Below, piece by piece: positions 44,246-52,344 of a stretch of 64,000 nt of DNA; the first letter of the stretch is position 1, and the number at the start of each line of letters is the position of its first letter. This DNA comes from Clostridiales bacterium (GTDB lineage: Bacteria > Bacillota > Clostridia > Oscillospirales > Acutalibacteraceae). Position numbers and translations under genes: made by a program. The notes under the pieces were generated by a model that was not told the DNA's origin, made no database searches, and was given only the letters and a program-made list of their open reading frames with translations. The stretch covers positions 1 to 64,000 of the forward strand of contig JAHZDE010000001.1 in NCBI GenBank assembly GCA_019422525.1, in the 5' to 3' direction.

Positions 44246-44284
44246 ATTTTAGCGAATTTTTCGCTAAAAGTCAATAGCGAAAAA
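44246..44284 (-). promoter_or_regulatory. Lipoprotein promoter overlaid by a perfect palindromic operator
   Basis: On the minus strand TTGACT (44269-44274) and TAAAAT (44246-44251) are 17 bases apart. A perfect 10-bp inverted repeat, TTTTAGCGAA (44247-44256) with TTCGCTAAAA (44260-44269), fills that promoter. A third half-site TAGCGAAAAA lies at 44275-44284, just upstream of a TATAAT (44295-44300) that may serve the divergent XRE gene. The layout fits repression of both genes by the XRE protein. Confidence 0.8.
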
Positions 44285-44332
44285 CTTTCTACCCTATAAT
44301 TTTGTCATTCTCTCAGGAAAGGAGTTATGGCT

Positions 44333-44545
44333 ATGTATCGACGGATACGCGATCTGAGGGAAGACAAAGATTTAACACAAACCCAAATGGGAAAAATCCT
44401 ATCGTGCAGTCAGAGAGTGTACAGTAACTATGAGCGAGGGGATATTGATATTCCCACCACTGTGCTTATTAAACTGGCTGATTTTTATGATGTGTCGGTA
44501 GACTATCTGTTAAATCGTACAGACAATCCTCATACCGCTCGATGA
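44333..44545 (+). CDS. Small XRE-family DNA-binding regulator
   Basis: This 70-residue protein is almost only a helix-turn-helix of the Cro/CI type (LREDKDLTQTQMGKILSCSQ, then YSNYERGDIDIPTTVLIKLADFYDVSVDYLL). It should bind DNA as a dimer. ATG 44333 is chosen since the earlier ATG is only two bases from AAGGAG. It is divergent from the lipoprotein gene, with TAGCGA repeats between them. Confidence 0.9.
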   Translation: MYRRIRDLREDKDLTQTQMGKILSCSQRVYSNYERGDIDIPTTVLIKLADFYDVSVDYLLNRTDNPHTAR

Positions 44546-44566
44546 ATCAAAGTCTATTAAATCAAA

Positions 44567-44600
44567 AAAACTCTGAACGTATATTACGTTCAGAGTTTTT
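44567..44600. terminator. Bidirectional terminator between the XRE gene and the tRNAs
   Basis: A 14-bp stem, AAAACTCTGAACGT (44567-44580) with ACGTTCAGAGTTTT (44586-44599), has A and T tracts on its sides. It serves both the XRE gene and the minus-strand tRNA transcript. Confidence 0.88.
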
Positions 44601-44685
44601 TGGTGGAGGAGGATGGATTCGAACCATCGAAGCGAGACGCAACAGATTTACAGTCTGCCCCCTTTGGCCACTCGGGAACTCCTCC
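44601..44685 (-). tRNA. tRNA-Tyr (anticodon GTA)
   Basis: On the minus strand a class II tRNA with a long variable arm starts GGAGGAGTTCCCGAGTGGCC, has the anticodon loop CTGTAAA (GTA) and ends CCA. It lies downstream of tRNA-Thr in one transcript, and a terminator follows directly. Confidence 0.95.
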
Positions 44686-44725
44686 ATATTCAATTTTGAA
44701 TCGCCTTATAGCAAACACAAAAAAG

Positions 44726-44801
44726 TGGAGCTGGTGGACGGATTCGAACCCCCGACCTGCTGATTACAAATCAGCTGCTCTACCAGCTGAGCTACACCAG
44801 C
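44726..44801 (-). tRNA. tRNA-Thr (anticodon TGT)
   Basis: On the minus strand acceptor GCTGGTG pairs with CACCAGC, the anticodon loop is TTTGTAA (TGT), the T loop is GGTTCGAATCC and CCA is encoded. Confidence 0.95.
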
Positions 44802-44820
44802 ACGGTTAAGGCGCTTGTTT

Positions 44821-44849
44821 ATTATACCGTGTGAATTTGCATTTGTCAA
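44821..44849 (-). promoter_or_regulatory. Consensus promoter of the tRNA-Thr/tRNA-Tyr unit
   Basis: On the minus strand TTGACA (44844-44849) and TATAAT (44821-44826) are separated by 17 bases, a perfect sigma-A type promoter, 20 bases before tRNA-Thr. Confidence 0.92.
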
Positions 44850-44951
44850 TGGTTTTTTACAATTTTTTTTAAAAAAGTATTGTTTTTAAAAAGTAATGAG
44901 ATGATAATTCAATATGGTAAATTGGTCAAGTGCAAAATAACTTAATTTGGG

Positions 44952-44980
44952 TTGTCATTAAAAAACAAATGTGGTAACAT
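44952..44980 (+). promoter_or_regulatory. Probable promoter of the membrane-protein gene at 45001
   Basis: TTGTCA (44952-44957) and TAACAT (44975-44980), spacer 17, with the extended element TGG before the -10. The start of transcription would fall close to the ribosome site. Confidence 0.6.
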
Positions 44981-45000
44981 TAACGAGAGGAGGGTGCGCG

Positions 45001-45810
45001 ATGAAAAATTTTTTTGGGATTAACCGCACAAAGTCAGACAAAAACCTGTCTATTGATGGCGCAGCTTTCCTATCGGGAAGGGTTTCAAATTTGCAAAAAA
45101 AGCAGATAGAGGAATTTGTAGAACGTATTGAACGTTTGGATGAGAAACCAGGCCTCACAATACCCATGCAAATTGTACGATATTTTTTGATTGCAGGAAT
45201 GCTGGGAGCGGTTACCTTTTTATACCATTGTTTAGAAACAAGTCCACAGCAAACCATTCAGGAAGAAGGATATCTGCCTGCACTGGCGCTGATATCAGTA
45301 GGCATATATTTTGTCATGTTTTTTTCTCAAAATCGTCCTGTACAGGAAGTTGCATCCGAGTTCAGAACCTTTTATCTTCCCAATACCGGTAGTAGTGTGG
45401 AAGAAGAGAGCTTTCAGCAATTGGGGATTCCAAAAGAGGCACAGCAGCTGGATATTATTATGACGGTGTATCGAATCAAGAGAGGCAGAGAAATTATAGA
45501 CTATTATTTGAATCTTCCAGTTTGGGTGTATTATAAGGAAAATTGTCTTTGTCTGGGAAATCTACAGGAAGAATATCAAATTCCCCTTTCAGCGATTGTC
45601 CGTATAGAATGGAAGCAGAAGACGTTACGGCTTCCGCTGTGGAATAAAACGGTGGAGCAATCTCACTTGATAAAAGGGAACAGTATTAAAGGATATCGGA
45701 TTTCTGAGTATCTGCAAATAACCGTGGAACAGGGAGACGAAAAATGGATGCTCCTGATACCGGAATATGATGGAAAAGCTATGGAAATATATCTTTCTCC
45801 TCTTTTTTAA
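45001..45810 (+). CDS. Unrecognised protein with two membrane helices
   Basis: The 269-residue protein has a charged N terminus (about 1-60), two helices (about 63-82 and 94-112), and a soluble C-terminal domain with strands like PH-type or YcxB-like domains (WVYYKENCLCLGNLQEEYQIPLS, IVRIEWKQKTLRLPLW). ATG 45001 has AGGAGGG eight bases upstream. A YcxB-like fold is only a guess. It is a single gene with its own promoter and terminator. Confidence 0.75.
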   Translation: MKNFFGINRTKSDKNLSIDGAAFLSGRVSNLQKKQIEEFVERIERLDEKPGLTIPMQIVRYFLIAGMLGAVTFLYHCLETSPQQTIQEEGYLPALALISVGIYFVMFFSQNRPVQEVASEFRTFYLPNTGSSVEEESFQQLGIPKEAQQLDIIMTVYRIKRGREIIDYYLNLPVWVYYKENCLCLGNLQEEYQIPLSAIVRIEWKQKTLRLPLWNKTVEQSHLIKGNSIKGYRISEYLQITVEQGDEKWMLLIPEYDGKAMEIYLSPLF

Positions 45811-45813
45811 ACA

Positions 45814-45852
45814 AAAGCCCGTCTTTCAGTTGTTTACCGAAGGACGGGCTTT
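45814..45852. terminator. Terminator after the membrane-protein gene
   Basis: AAAGCCCGTC (45814-45823) pairs with GACGGGCTTT (45843-45852). It is between convergent genes and can serve the chromate transporter unit as well. Confidence 0.82.
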
Positions 45853-45871
45853 CTGATATATTGATTTGCCA

Positions 45872-46444
45872 TTACATTTGGAAGATGATTCCTGCGGCGG
45901 CGGCGCCAGCAATATAGACTACCGGGTGCTTTTTATATTTGCGCAGTAATACATAAATGAGAACAAAGAAGAAAAGCGTTTTCCAATTGAAAATATCCAG
46001 ATAATTGCCTGTTTCTTGGAAAGTATCAAAGCAGAACAGTGTAATTTTCATTACCTGCCAGCAGGCAGCGGCAATCAAAGCGGTCACAATTGGCCGTAGA
46101 CCGGTAAAACCGTCTTGCACTAACGGGTTGGTTTGGAACTTTTTCAAAAAGTTAGCAATAATGATAATGATAATGAGAGAGGGGAGTACCAGCCCGGCAG
46201 TAGCTACAATCGCTCCCAGTACACCATAAGCATGATATCCGGCATAAGTAGCCATGTTGATTCCCAGCGGACCAGGAGTGGATTCGGAAATGGCAATCAT
46301 ATCCGGCATCATTTCCATAGGAAGCCAGTCATATCGAGCTGCTATGTCATACAAAAAAGGAAGAGTAGCTAGTCCGCCGCCGATTGCAAAAAGGCCGGCT
46401 TTGAAAAACTCATAAAACAACAAAAGAAGTGTCATTTTTTCCAT
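45872..46444 (-). CDS. Chromate transporter half, second subunit
   Basis: This 190-residue membrane protein of the short-chain ChrA family has the motifs FKAGLFAIGGGLATLPFLYD and STPGPLGINMATYAGYH. Short ChrA proteins work as heteropairs. Its partner gene overlaps it by 13 bases upstream. Chromate, or more likely in a gut anaerobe some other oxyanion, would be exported. ATG 46444 gives the usual family length. Confidence 0.9.
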   Translation of the reverse strand: MEKMTLLLLFYEFFKAGLFAIGGGLATLPFLYDIAARYDWLPMEMMPDMIAISESTPGPLGINMATYAGYHAYGVLGAIVATAGLVLPSLIIIIIIANFLKKFQTNPLVQDGFTGLRPIVTALIAAACWQVMKITLFCFDTFQETGNYLDIFNWKTLFFFVLIYVLLRKYKKHPVVYIAGAAAAGIIFQM

Positions 46445-46974
46445 ACACCTGCCTTTCCAAGAATCATACCCAAAACGGCGCCTGCCAATACAAACCATAT
46501 GGGAGAAGGATTAAAGATAACCATGAGGGCAAGCGTAATCAGGAAGGCGGAAATTCCAATCCAGCCTTTAATGCTTTTCTTGGCAAGTTTGACAACGGTA
46601 TCAGTTACCAGAACACATACTGCCACACGAATCCCTGCAAATGCATGTTGTACATAAAGGTTGTCCTGAAAATTTGAGAGGAAAGCTGCGATAATAGTAA
46701 TGATAACCAGAGAAGGAAATACCACTCCCGCAGTGGCCATAATAGCACCGGGAATCCCTTTACGCTTATAACCGATAAAGGTAGCGGTGTTTACCGCAAT
46801 GATGCCGGGAGTACATTGTCCGACAGCGTAGTAATCCATCAGTTCCTCTTCGGTTGCCCACCCATATTTTTCGACGACTTCTTTTTGAAGCATGGGAAGC
46901 ATGGCATATCCGCCGCCAAAAGTTAACCCTCCGATACGGCAGAAAGTGAGGAACAAAGTCCAGAGTTCTTTCAT
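46432..46974 (-). CDS. Chromate transporter half, first subunit
   Basis: The 180-residue short-chain ChrA protein has FCRIGGLTFGGGYAMLPMLQKEVVEKYGW near the start and QCTPGIIAVNTATFIGY. It resembles the other half at 45872, showing the internal duplication of ChrA split over two genes. The genes overlap, so subunits are probably made in equal amounts. ATG 46974 is preferred over an upstream extension to 47019. Confidence 0.9.
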   Translation of the reverse strand: MKELWTLFLTFCRIGGLTFGGGYAMLPMLQKEVVEKYGWATEEELMDYYAVGQCTPGIIAVNTATFIGYKRKGIPGAIMATAGVVFPSLVIITIIAAFLSNFQDNLYVQHAFAGIRVAVCVLVTDTVVKLAKKSIKGWIGISAFLITLALMVIFNPSPIWFVLAGAVLGMILGKAGVWKK

Positions 46975-47042
46975 GGAAAAACCGTTCCTTTCTGAAAAAT
47001 AAAATATATCTATTTCCACCTGCTTAAGGAAAAATGTAACGG

Positions 47043-47972
47043 TTACTTCCGCAAACAGGATTGTTTTTGTCGAAACAGAGATGCCAGTTCTAATGCGGTT
47101 GCCGGTTCGGGGCGATCCAACAGACCAGCAATATGGCCCAGTTCTCCTAAAATGGGCTCAGGGCCCTTATGACAGGCCCGAAGGAATCCCAAATCTTTGT
47201 CCTTGTCCCGCTTGGAGAGCCGTTTTCCGGTAGGAGAAAGCAAAAGAGGAATATGATAAAATTCCGGAGCGGGGTATCCCAGCAGCTCATAGAGATAGAG
47301 TTGTCTGGGGGTGGAATCCAACAAGTCGCAGCCTCTGACCACTTGGGTGATGCCCATTTCCCCGTCGTCAGCCACAACGGCCAGCTGGTAGGCATATACT
47401 CCATCTGAGCGGCGGATGATAAAATCGCCGCAGTCCCGGGCCAAGTTTTCCCGGTATTCCCCCTGATAGCCGTCTGTAAAGGAATACTCCCGGTCAGGAA
47501 CTTTTACACGAAAGGCGGGACGACGGTGCTGGGCAAGTTGTTCCCGTTCTGCTGGAGAAAGCGAGCGGCACCGGCCCGAATACACTGGGGAGCCGTCTTC
47601 CCGGTGGGGGGCCTGGGCATCGTGAAGCTCACTGCGGGTGCAGTAGCAGGGGTACACCAGCCCTTTTTCTTCCAGCCAATGGAAACATTCCTCATATAAC
47701 GCCTGCCGCTGGCTTTGATAATAGGGGGCATAGGGGCCGCCTTTTGAGCCGCCTTCGTCCCAAGTAAGTCCGAACCAAAGAAGGTCATCTTCAATTTGGC
47801 GGGCATATTCCATTTTAGAGCGGTCGGGGTCTAAATCCTCAATGCGGAGAACCATCTCTCCGCCAAAGGCCCGTATCGGCAGCCACGCCATTAAAGCGCA
47901 GAACAGGTTTCCCAGATGCATCCGGCCACTGGGGCTGGGGGCAAAGCGACCCCGCAGGGGACGTTGCTCCAT
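47043..47972 (-). CDS. gluQ: Glutamyl-Q tRNA(Asp) synthetase (GluQRS)
   Basis: The 309-residue protein has the catalytic half of glutamyl-tRNA synthetase without an anticodon-binding domain. It shows FAPSPSGRMHLGN (HIGH motif), a zinc site (CYCTRSE plus later Cys), DFIIRRSDGVYAYQLAVV, and KRLSKRD (KMSKS motif). GluQRS attaches glutamate to queuosine of tRNA-Asp. The size rules out a normal GltX. It lies 33 bases after hydF on the same strand, so it may be cotranscribed. Confidence 0.9.
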   Translation of the reverse strand: MEQRPLRGRFAPSPSGRMHLGNLFCALMAWLPIRAFGGEMVLRIEDLDPDRSKMEYARQIEDDLLWFGLTWDEGGSKGGPYAPYYQSQRQALYEECFHWLEEKGLVYPCYCTRSELHDAQAPHREDGSPVYSGRCRSLSPAEREQLAQHRRPAFRVKVPDREYSFTDGYQGEYRENLARDCGDFIIRRSDGVYAYQLAVVADDGEMGITQVVRGCDLLDSTPRQLYLYELLGYPAPEFYHIPLLLSPTGKRLSKRDKDKDLGFLRACHKGPEPILGELGHIAGLLDRPEPATALELASLFRQKQSCLRK

Positions 47973-48005
47973 GAAAATCCCTCCTGAAAGTTAACTTCCC
48001 ATCTA

Positions 48006-49217
48006 TTACAGCAAAGCGGCTATATCCGGGAACAGCTCCACGCTGCGCTTTAAAATCCCGGTCACATAGGCAATGAGGATGCCGTAGTTGGTCATAGGCA
48101 CACCCTGCTGTGCTGCCCGCTGGTTCCGAGAATGCATTTCCCGTTCGTTGAGCATGCAGGCGCCGCAGTGGACGATAAGACGATAGGGGGTGAGGTCCTG
48201 GGGGAATTCTCCGCCGCTGGTAAATTCAAACTGGGGCTCTTTTCCCGTCTTTTGGCGAATCCAGCGGGGCAACTTGACAGTGCCGATATCGTTGCACTGG
48301 CGGTGATGGGTACAGCCTTCGGAGATTAGGATTTTATCCCCGTCATTTATCTGGTCCAAAGTGGTGACGCCCCGGACGGCCTGTTCCAGACTGCCCTTAT
48401 ATCGGGCAAATAGGATGGAGAAGGAGGTGAGGGGGACGATTTCGGGCACATCCTTTGACACCTTGGCAAAAGCTTGGCTATCGGTAATAACCATACGGGG
48501 CGGCTCTTTTAAAGCGTCCAAGGTTTGGGGCAACTCTGTTTCCCGGGTGACAAAGGCCATGGCGCCCACATCCAGAATATCCCGAACGGTTTGCTGCTGG
48601 GGCAGGATTAGCCGGCCCTTGGGGGCTGCTTCATCAATGGGGGTAACCAGCACCACCCGGTCACAGGGGGAAAGAAGGTCGGCCACGATATGGCGCTCTC
48701 GGGCGGCGTCAGGTTTTAACCGGGCAATGGCCTCTTTCAGCTCATGGATATTTTCGCCGGTAGTGGCGCTGACCCACAGGGTTTCTTCCCCTTCCATGGC
48801 GGGGCGGGGGGCATTTTCCGGCAAACGGTCGCACTGATTCATCACCACCAGCCGGGGCAGTTTTTGTTCTTTCAGCCGAGCGAGGAGGGCGTGGTCTTCC
48901 TCATTCATGCCCTGGGAAGCGTCCACCACCAAAATGGCGATGTCGGTTTTGCCCAGTACCTGCCAGGTTTTTTCCATACGCATGGCGCCCAGTTCGCCCA
49001 CATCGTCCAGGCCGGGGGTATCGGTGAGGAGTACAGGTCCAAGGGGCAACAGCTCCATGGCTTTGGAGACAGGGTCGGTGGTAGTGCCCTTATAATCAGA
49101 AACAATCGCCAGCTTTTGGCCGGTGAGAGCATTGATAAGGCTGGATTTTCCAGCATTGCGGCAACCGAAAAGGCTGATATGGATGCGTTCCCCAGAGGGA
49201 GTAGTAGTAAGGCTCAT
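48006..49217 (-). CDS. hydF: [FeFe]-hydrogenase maturation GTPase HydF
   Basis: This 403-residue protein has an N-terminal GTPase domain (P-loop GCRNAGKSSLINAL, DTPGLDD, NQCD) and the C-terminal Fe-S domain with CTHH and HCGACMLNE ligands. HydF is the scaffold that receives the 2Fe subcluster made by HydE and HydG and passes it to hydrogenase. It is 105 bases downstream of hydE. hydG is not in the window. Confidence 0.95.
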   Translation of the reverse strand: MSLTTTPSGERIHISLFGCRNAGKSSLINALTGQKLAIVSDYKGTTTDPVSKAMELLPLGPVLLTDTPGLDDVGELGAMRMEKTWQVLGKTDIAILVVDASQGMNEEDHALLARLKEQKLPRLVVMNQCDRLPENAPRPAMEGEETLWVSATTGENIHELKEAIARLKPDAARERHIVADLLSPCDRVVLVTPIDEAAPKGRLILPQQQTVRDILDVGAMAFVTRETELPQTLDALKEPPRMVITDSQAFAKVSKDVPEIVPLTSFSILFARYKGSLEQAVRGVTTLDQINDGDKILISEGCTHHRQCNDIGTVKLPRWIRQKTGKEPQFEFTSGGEFPQDLTPYRLIVHCGACMLNEREMHSRNQRAAQQGVPMTNYGILIAYVTGILKRSVELFPDIAALL

Positions 49218-49322
49218 GAGAGTAACCCCTTTCTATGATAAAATAAAATAAGCATTAGAAAAATCCCACATACAGAAATATTGAGATATGTATAGGGAGT
49301 TTCTGCGAAAATTTGTTGCCTG

Positions 49323-50372
49323 TTACACAGGCTTGCGGCTGTCGCCCCGGTCGGTGACGACGGTATATCCGATGGCAGCCATACTTTCCTGTAGGCGTCG
49401 CAGACCTTCAGCCGCTTCACTGCCAGAATGGAGCTTGTTGTCATACAGTAGATATTTTTCCCGCACATCCGCCGGAGAGAGGTTGGGCATGACCACGTTT
49501 GCTCCAGCTTTCATGCCTTGTTCTCGTCCATCGGAAAGCAGCGTTCCCAGTGCAGTGGTGGCAGGCAATAATACCCAAGGCAGCATCAGCCGCACCAAAG
49601 AGAGCAGATACAAAGTGAGGGTTCCGCTGCCTGCCGGTTCCTTGGCAAAAGGCGTGTCGTGGTGGGGCAAAAATGGACCGATTCCCACCATTTCCGGCTG
49701 AAATTCCTGCAAGAAAACCATGTCCTCGGCCAGTGTTTTGGAAGTCTGACCGGGAGAGCCCACCATGAAACCGGCCCCCACCTGATAGTGTAGCTCTCGC
49801 AAAAAGCCCAAACATTCCATGCGGTGGGCAAGGGAAAGCTCCGGTGGATGCAGGCGTCGATAGTGGCAATCGTCGGCCGTCTCATGGCGCAGCAGGTACC
49901 GGTCTGCACCCGCCTGTCGAAAAGCTTGATAGCTTTCCCGGCTTTTTTCCCCAATGGACAGAGTAACCGCGCACTGGGGCCAATGGCTTTTAATGGCCTT
50001 TACAATGGAACAGATTTTTTCATCAGTAAACCAGGGGTCTTCTCCGCCTTGCAATACAAAAGTACGGAATCCCAGTTCCCAACCAGTTTCGCAGCAGGAG
50101 AGGATTTCTTCTTGTGTTAGGCGATACCGCTGGGCATTTCGATTGCTCCGGCGCAGGCCACAATACAGGCAATCGTTTCGGCAAAAGCTTGTGAATTCAA
50201 TAAGCCCTCGGACATACACCTGTTTTCCATAATAAGGTTCTCGAACCTTGCGTGCCAGCTCGGCAGCTTTCTCCGCTAACTCGGGGGTATATCCAGCAAT
50301 CAGGGCTTCCCATTCCTCTTTTTCCAGTCGGTGAGAGCAGTATAGCTTTTCCAGCAATGCGGCAGCGGTCAT
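49323..50372 (-). CDS. hydE: [FeFe]-hydrogenase maturation radical SAM enzyme HydE
   Basis: This 349-residue radical SAM protein has the CxxxCxxC cluster in FCRNDCLYCGLRRSN and HydE traits (VLQGGEDPWFTDE, RHETADDCHYRRLHPP, GFMVGSPGQT, LPHHDTPF). BioB and PylB are more distant relatives. HydE takes part in making the bridging dithiolate of the H-cluster. Its start overlaps the TM1266-type gene by four bases (ATGA), indicating coupled translation. Confidence 0.95.
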   Translation of the reverse strand: MTAAALLEKLYCSHRLEKEEWEALIAGYTPELAEKAAELARKVREPYYGKQVYVRGLIEFTSFCRNDCLYCGLRRSNRNAQRYRLTQEEILSCCETGWELGFRTFVLQGGEDPWFTDEKICSIVKAIKSHWPQCAVTLSIGEKSRESYQAFRQAGADRYLLRHETADDCHYRRLHPPELSLAHRMECLGFLRELHYQVGAGFMVGSPGQTSKTLAEDMVFLQEFQPEMVGIGPFLPHHDTPFAKEPAGSGTLTLYLLSLVRLMLPWVLLPATTALGTLLSDGREQGMKAGANVVMPNLSPADVREKYLLYDNKLHSGSEAAEGLRRLQESMAAIGYTVVTDRGDSRKPV

Positions 50373-50629
50373 ACAGTTTCCTCCCCAAGCTTGGCATACA
50401 CGGTTTTGCTGCTTACTCCAGGAAGCATCCCCAATTTGCCGGAAAGGGCGCTGATTTCATTTTGAGGAGCATCCAAAACTACGCTGATAATAGACACATT
50501 CCGTTTATGATAAGGTACACCCATTCGCCCCACAATACGGGCGGCGTACTGGTGCAAAAGTTCATTAATTTTTTCTGTGGAATCCATATTTTCCACGATG
50601 ATGCCGATGAGAGCCACACGATTTTCCAT
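50369..50629 (-). CDS. TM1266-family iron-only hydrogenase system regulator
   Basis: This 86-residue ACT-like protein has the TM1266/putative iron-only hydrogenase regulator pattern (VALIGIIVENMDSTEKINELLHQY, ARIVGRMGVPY, ISVVLDAPQNEISALSGKLG). The family is nearly always found with hydrogenase maturase genes. Its exact role is unproven. It leads the hydE unit behind a structured leader and a good promoter. Confidence 0.92.
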   Translation of the reverse strand: MENRVALIGIIVENMDSTEKINELLHQYAARIVGRMGVPYHKRNVSIISVVLDAPQNEISALSGKLGMLPGVSSKTVYAKLGEETV

Positions 50630-50659
50630 GTATCACAGTCCTTTCGAAAAGAGCATCCC

Positions 50660-50750
50660 GGGAAAAGAGAAGCGCCCCGGGGCAGCAGGCTCCAAGGGCG
50701 CAGAAAATCACTGGTACAGATTTTTTCCGCCTTCCTCCGCAGAAGCGCCT
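50660..50750 (-). promoter_or_regulatory. Structured leader ahead of the hydrogenase maturation genes
   Basis: Reading the minus strand, GGCGCTTCT occurs twice (50741-50749 and 50668-50676), and one GCGCCC (50696-50701) between them can pair with either copy. The downstream choice gives a GC-rich hairpin (50672-50701) followed by a pyrimidine/T stretch, resembling an attenuator with two alternative folds. It does not match a riboswitch that I know. Confidence 0.45.
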
Positions 50751-50771
50751 TTGGATTCAGCACGTGTGTTT

Positions 50772-50800
50772 ATCATATCATACCAGTGGAGGGATTTCAA
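50772..50800 (-). promoter_or_regulatory. Promoter of the TM1266-hydE unit
   Basis: On the minus strand TTGAAA (50795-50800) and TATGAT (50772-50777) are 17 bases apart, with TG before the -10. The leader to the first ATG is about 135 bases. Confidence 0.75.
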
Positions 50801-50844
50801 GAATCGTTGTAAGGAGGAAGAGCAGAGGTTTTTCATCTGTGTTA

Positions 50845-50873
50845 TTGACAAAGAGCAAAAATCCGTATATCAT
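50845..50873 (+). promoter_or_regulatory. Promoter of the NUDIX gene
   Basis: TTGACA (50845-50850) and TATCAT (50868-50873) with a 17-base spacer, 46 bases before the start codon. Confidence 0.78.
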
Positions 50874-50918
50874 GAAAATATTACTTTACTATAATAAAGC
50901 GAATAAGGAGGTATGATA

Positions 50919-51515
50919 ATGGAACTGCGAGATAAAAATGGCCTAACGGAAGAAGAATTTTTGGCACAGTACCGACCTGGAGATTATCCGAGGCCTTCGG
51001 TAGCCGCCGATGTAGTAATTTTTAATGGTTCGTCGCCGCAGCCGGAAGTGCTGCTTATCCGCCGGGGCGGACATCCCTGTTTGGGGCAGTGGGCGCTGCC
51101 AGGAGGCTTTGTGGAGCCAAAGGAAACCGTAGGAAGTGCAGCCGCCAGAGAGCTTATGGAGGAAACGGGGATTACTGGAGTGATTCCCGAGCAACTGTTT
51201 GCCTACAGCCAGCCTGGCCGAGATCCCCGCACATGGGTAATGAGTGTGGTGCATATGGCCGTGGTAGACCGCTCCGCGTTGAAAGTTAAGGCGGGGGACG
51301 ATGCTGATGATGCCGGTTGGTTTACGATTGTAAAGACGCAGGAAGAGGCGAATGTTTTTTCCCTTCTGCTGACAGGCAAAAACGAAACGCTTACTGCCCG
51401 GGTAAAACGTGTTTCCTCAGGAAAAGACGGTCCTTATTTGATTTTGGAGAATCACGGGCTGGCCTTTGACCATGCGAAAATCCTTGCTTTTGCAATGGAA
51501 CGTATAGGGAAATAA
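50919..51515 (+). CDS. NUDIX hydrolase
   Basis: The 198-residue protein contains the NUDIX box GGFVEPKETVGSAAARELMEETGI after WALPGG, close to the ADP-ribose pyrophosphatase/NrtR group (VVIFNG, LLIRRGGHPCLGQWALPG). It should split a nucleoside diphosphate linked to another group. ATG 50919 is chosen because AAGGAGG lies eight bases before. An earlier ATG is too close. No DNA-binding extension is seen, so it is not an NrtR regulator. Confidence 0.88.
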   Translation: MELRDKNGLTEEEFLAQYRPGDYPRPSVAADVVIFNGSSPQPEVLLIRRGGHPCLGQWALPGGFVEPKETVGSAAARELMEETGITGVIPEQLFAYSQPGRDPRTWVMSVVHMAVVDRSALKVKAGDDADDAGWFTIVKTQEEANVFSLLLTGKNETLTARVKRVSSGKDGPYLILENHGLAFDHAKILAFAMERIGK

Positions 51516-51589
51516 GGATTTCGCAGTGGATTTCTATAAAGTAATTCTATTTTGGGGACAAAATTGAATATATTGGCATGATTCGTTTA

Positions 51590-51617
51590 TTGTAAAAAAG
51601 AGTCTCTATCATATAAT
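51590..51617 (+). promoter_or_regulatory. Promoter of the beta-helix transferase and galT genes
   Basis: TTGTAA (51590-51595) and TATAAT (51612-51617) with a 16-base spacer, 33 bases before the start codon. Confidence 0.7.
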
Positions 51618-51650
51618 GAATATATAGGCTGATAGCCGAAAGGAGCAGTT

Positions 51651-52322
51651 ATGAATAATTCCCTGTTAATTCACAACCTGTTTGATTTACGTCACACCGC
51701 CGCTGCGCCACTTCTGGAAAAATACACCTATCCCTGGGAAGCGCTGCCGGAAATCGGCTCCTTTATTACCCGATTAGGTACGACCTTACCGGAAAACGAA
51801 TATGAGCAGCGCTGGGCGAATGTGTGGATTCACAAAAGCGCACGGTTGTATCCCAATTGCTATATCGGAGGTCCCTGCATTATCGGAGCCAATACAGAGG
51901 TGCGTCCCGGGGCTTTTATCCGTGGGAATGCGTTGGTAGGGGCAGACTGTGTCGTGGGAAACTCCACAGAGCTGAAAAATGTCATTTTGTTCGACCATGT
52001 ACAGGTGCCACACTATAACTATGTAGGCGACTCGATTTTGGGGTACGGTTCTCATATGGGAGCGGGCGCCATTACTTCCAATGTAAAGCAGGACCGAACA
52101 TTGGTGACCGTACACGCTCAGGAAGAAACGATTACTACCGGGCTCAAAAAATTCGGCGCCATGCTGGGAGATCATGTGGAAATTGGCTGTAATTCTGTAC
52201 TGAATCCGGGCACCGTAGTAGGACGCGGCAGCCATGTCTATCCGCTTTCCATGGTTCGCGGACTGGTGCCGGCTGGATGTATTTACAAGAAAGCAGGGGA
52301 ATTGGCAGAAATACAATATTAA
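51651..52322 (+). CDS. Left-handed beta-helix transferase, GlmU C-terminal-like
   Basis: The 223-residue protein is built of hexapeptide repeats (IHKSARLYPNCYIGGPCIIG, NTEVRPGAFIRGNALVGADCVVGN) and resembles the acetyltransferase half of GlmU, with KNVILFDHVQVPHYNYVGDSILG like the GlmU active region. No pyrophosphorylase domain is present. It probably acylates a sugar nucleotide or sugar phosphate in the cytosol. GalT2 follows 22 bases later, so sugar metabolism is likely. Confidence 0.82.
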   Translation: MNNSLLIHNLFDLRHTAAAPLLEKYTYPWEALPEIGSFITRLGTTLPENEYEQRWANVWIHKSARLYPNCYIGGPCIIGANTEVRPGAFIRGNALVGADCVVGNSTELKNVILFDHVQVPHYNYVGDSILGYGSHMGAGAITSNVKQDRTLVTVHAQEETITTGLKKFGAMLGDHVEIGCNSVLNPGTVVGRGSHVYPLSMVRGLVPAGCIYKKAGELAEIQY

Positions 52323-52344
52323 ATAAAACACGGGAGGGGTCTTC

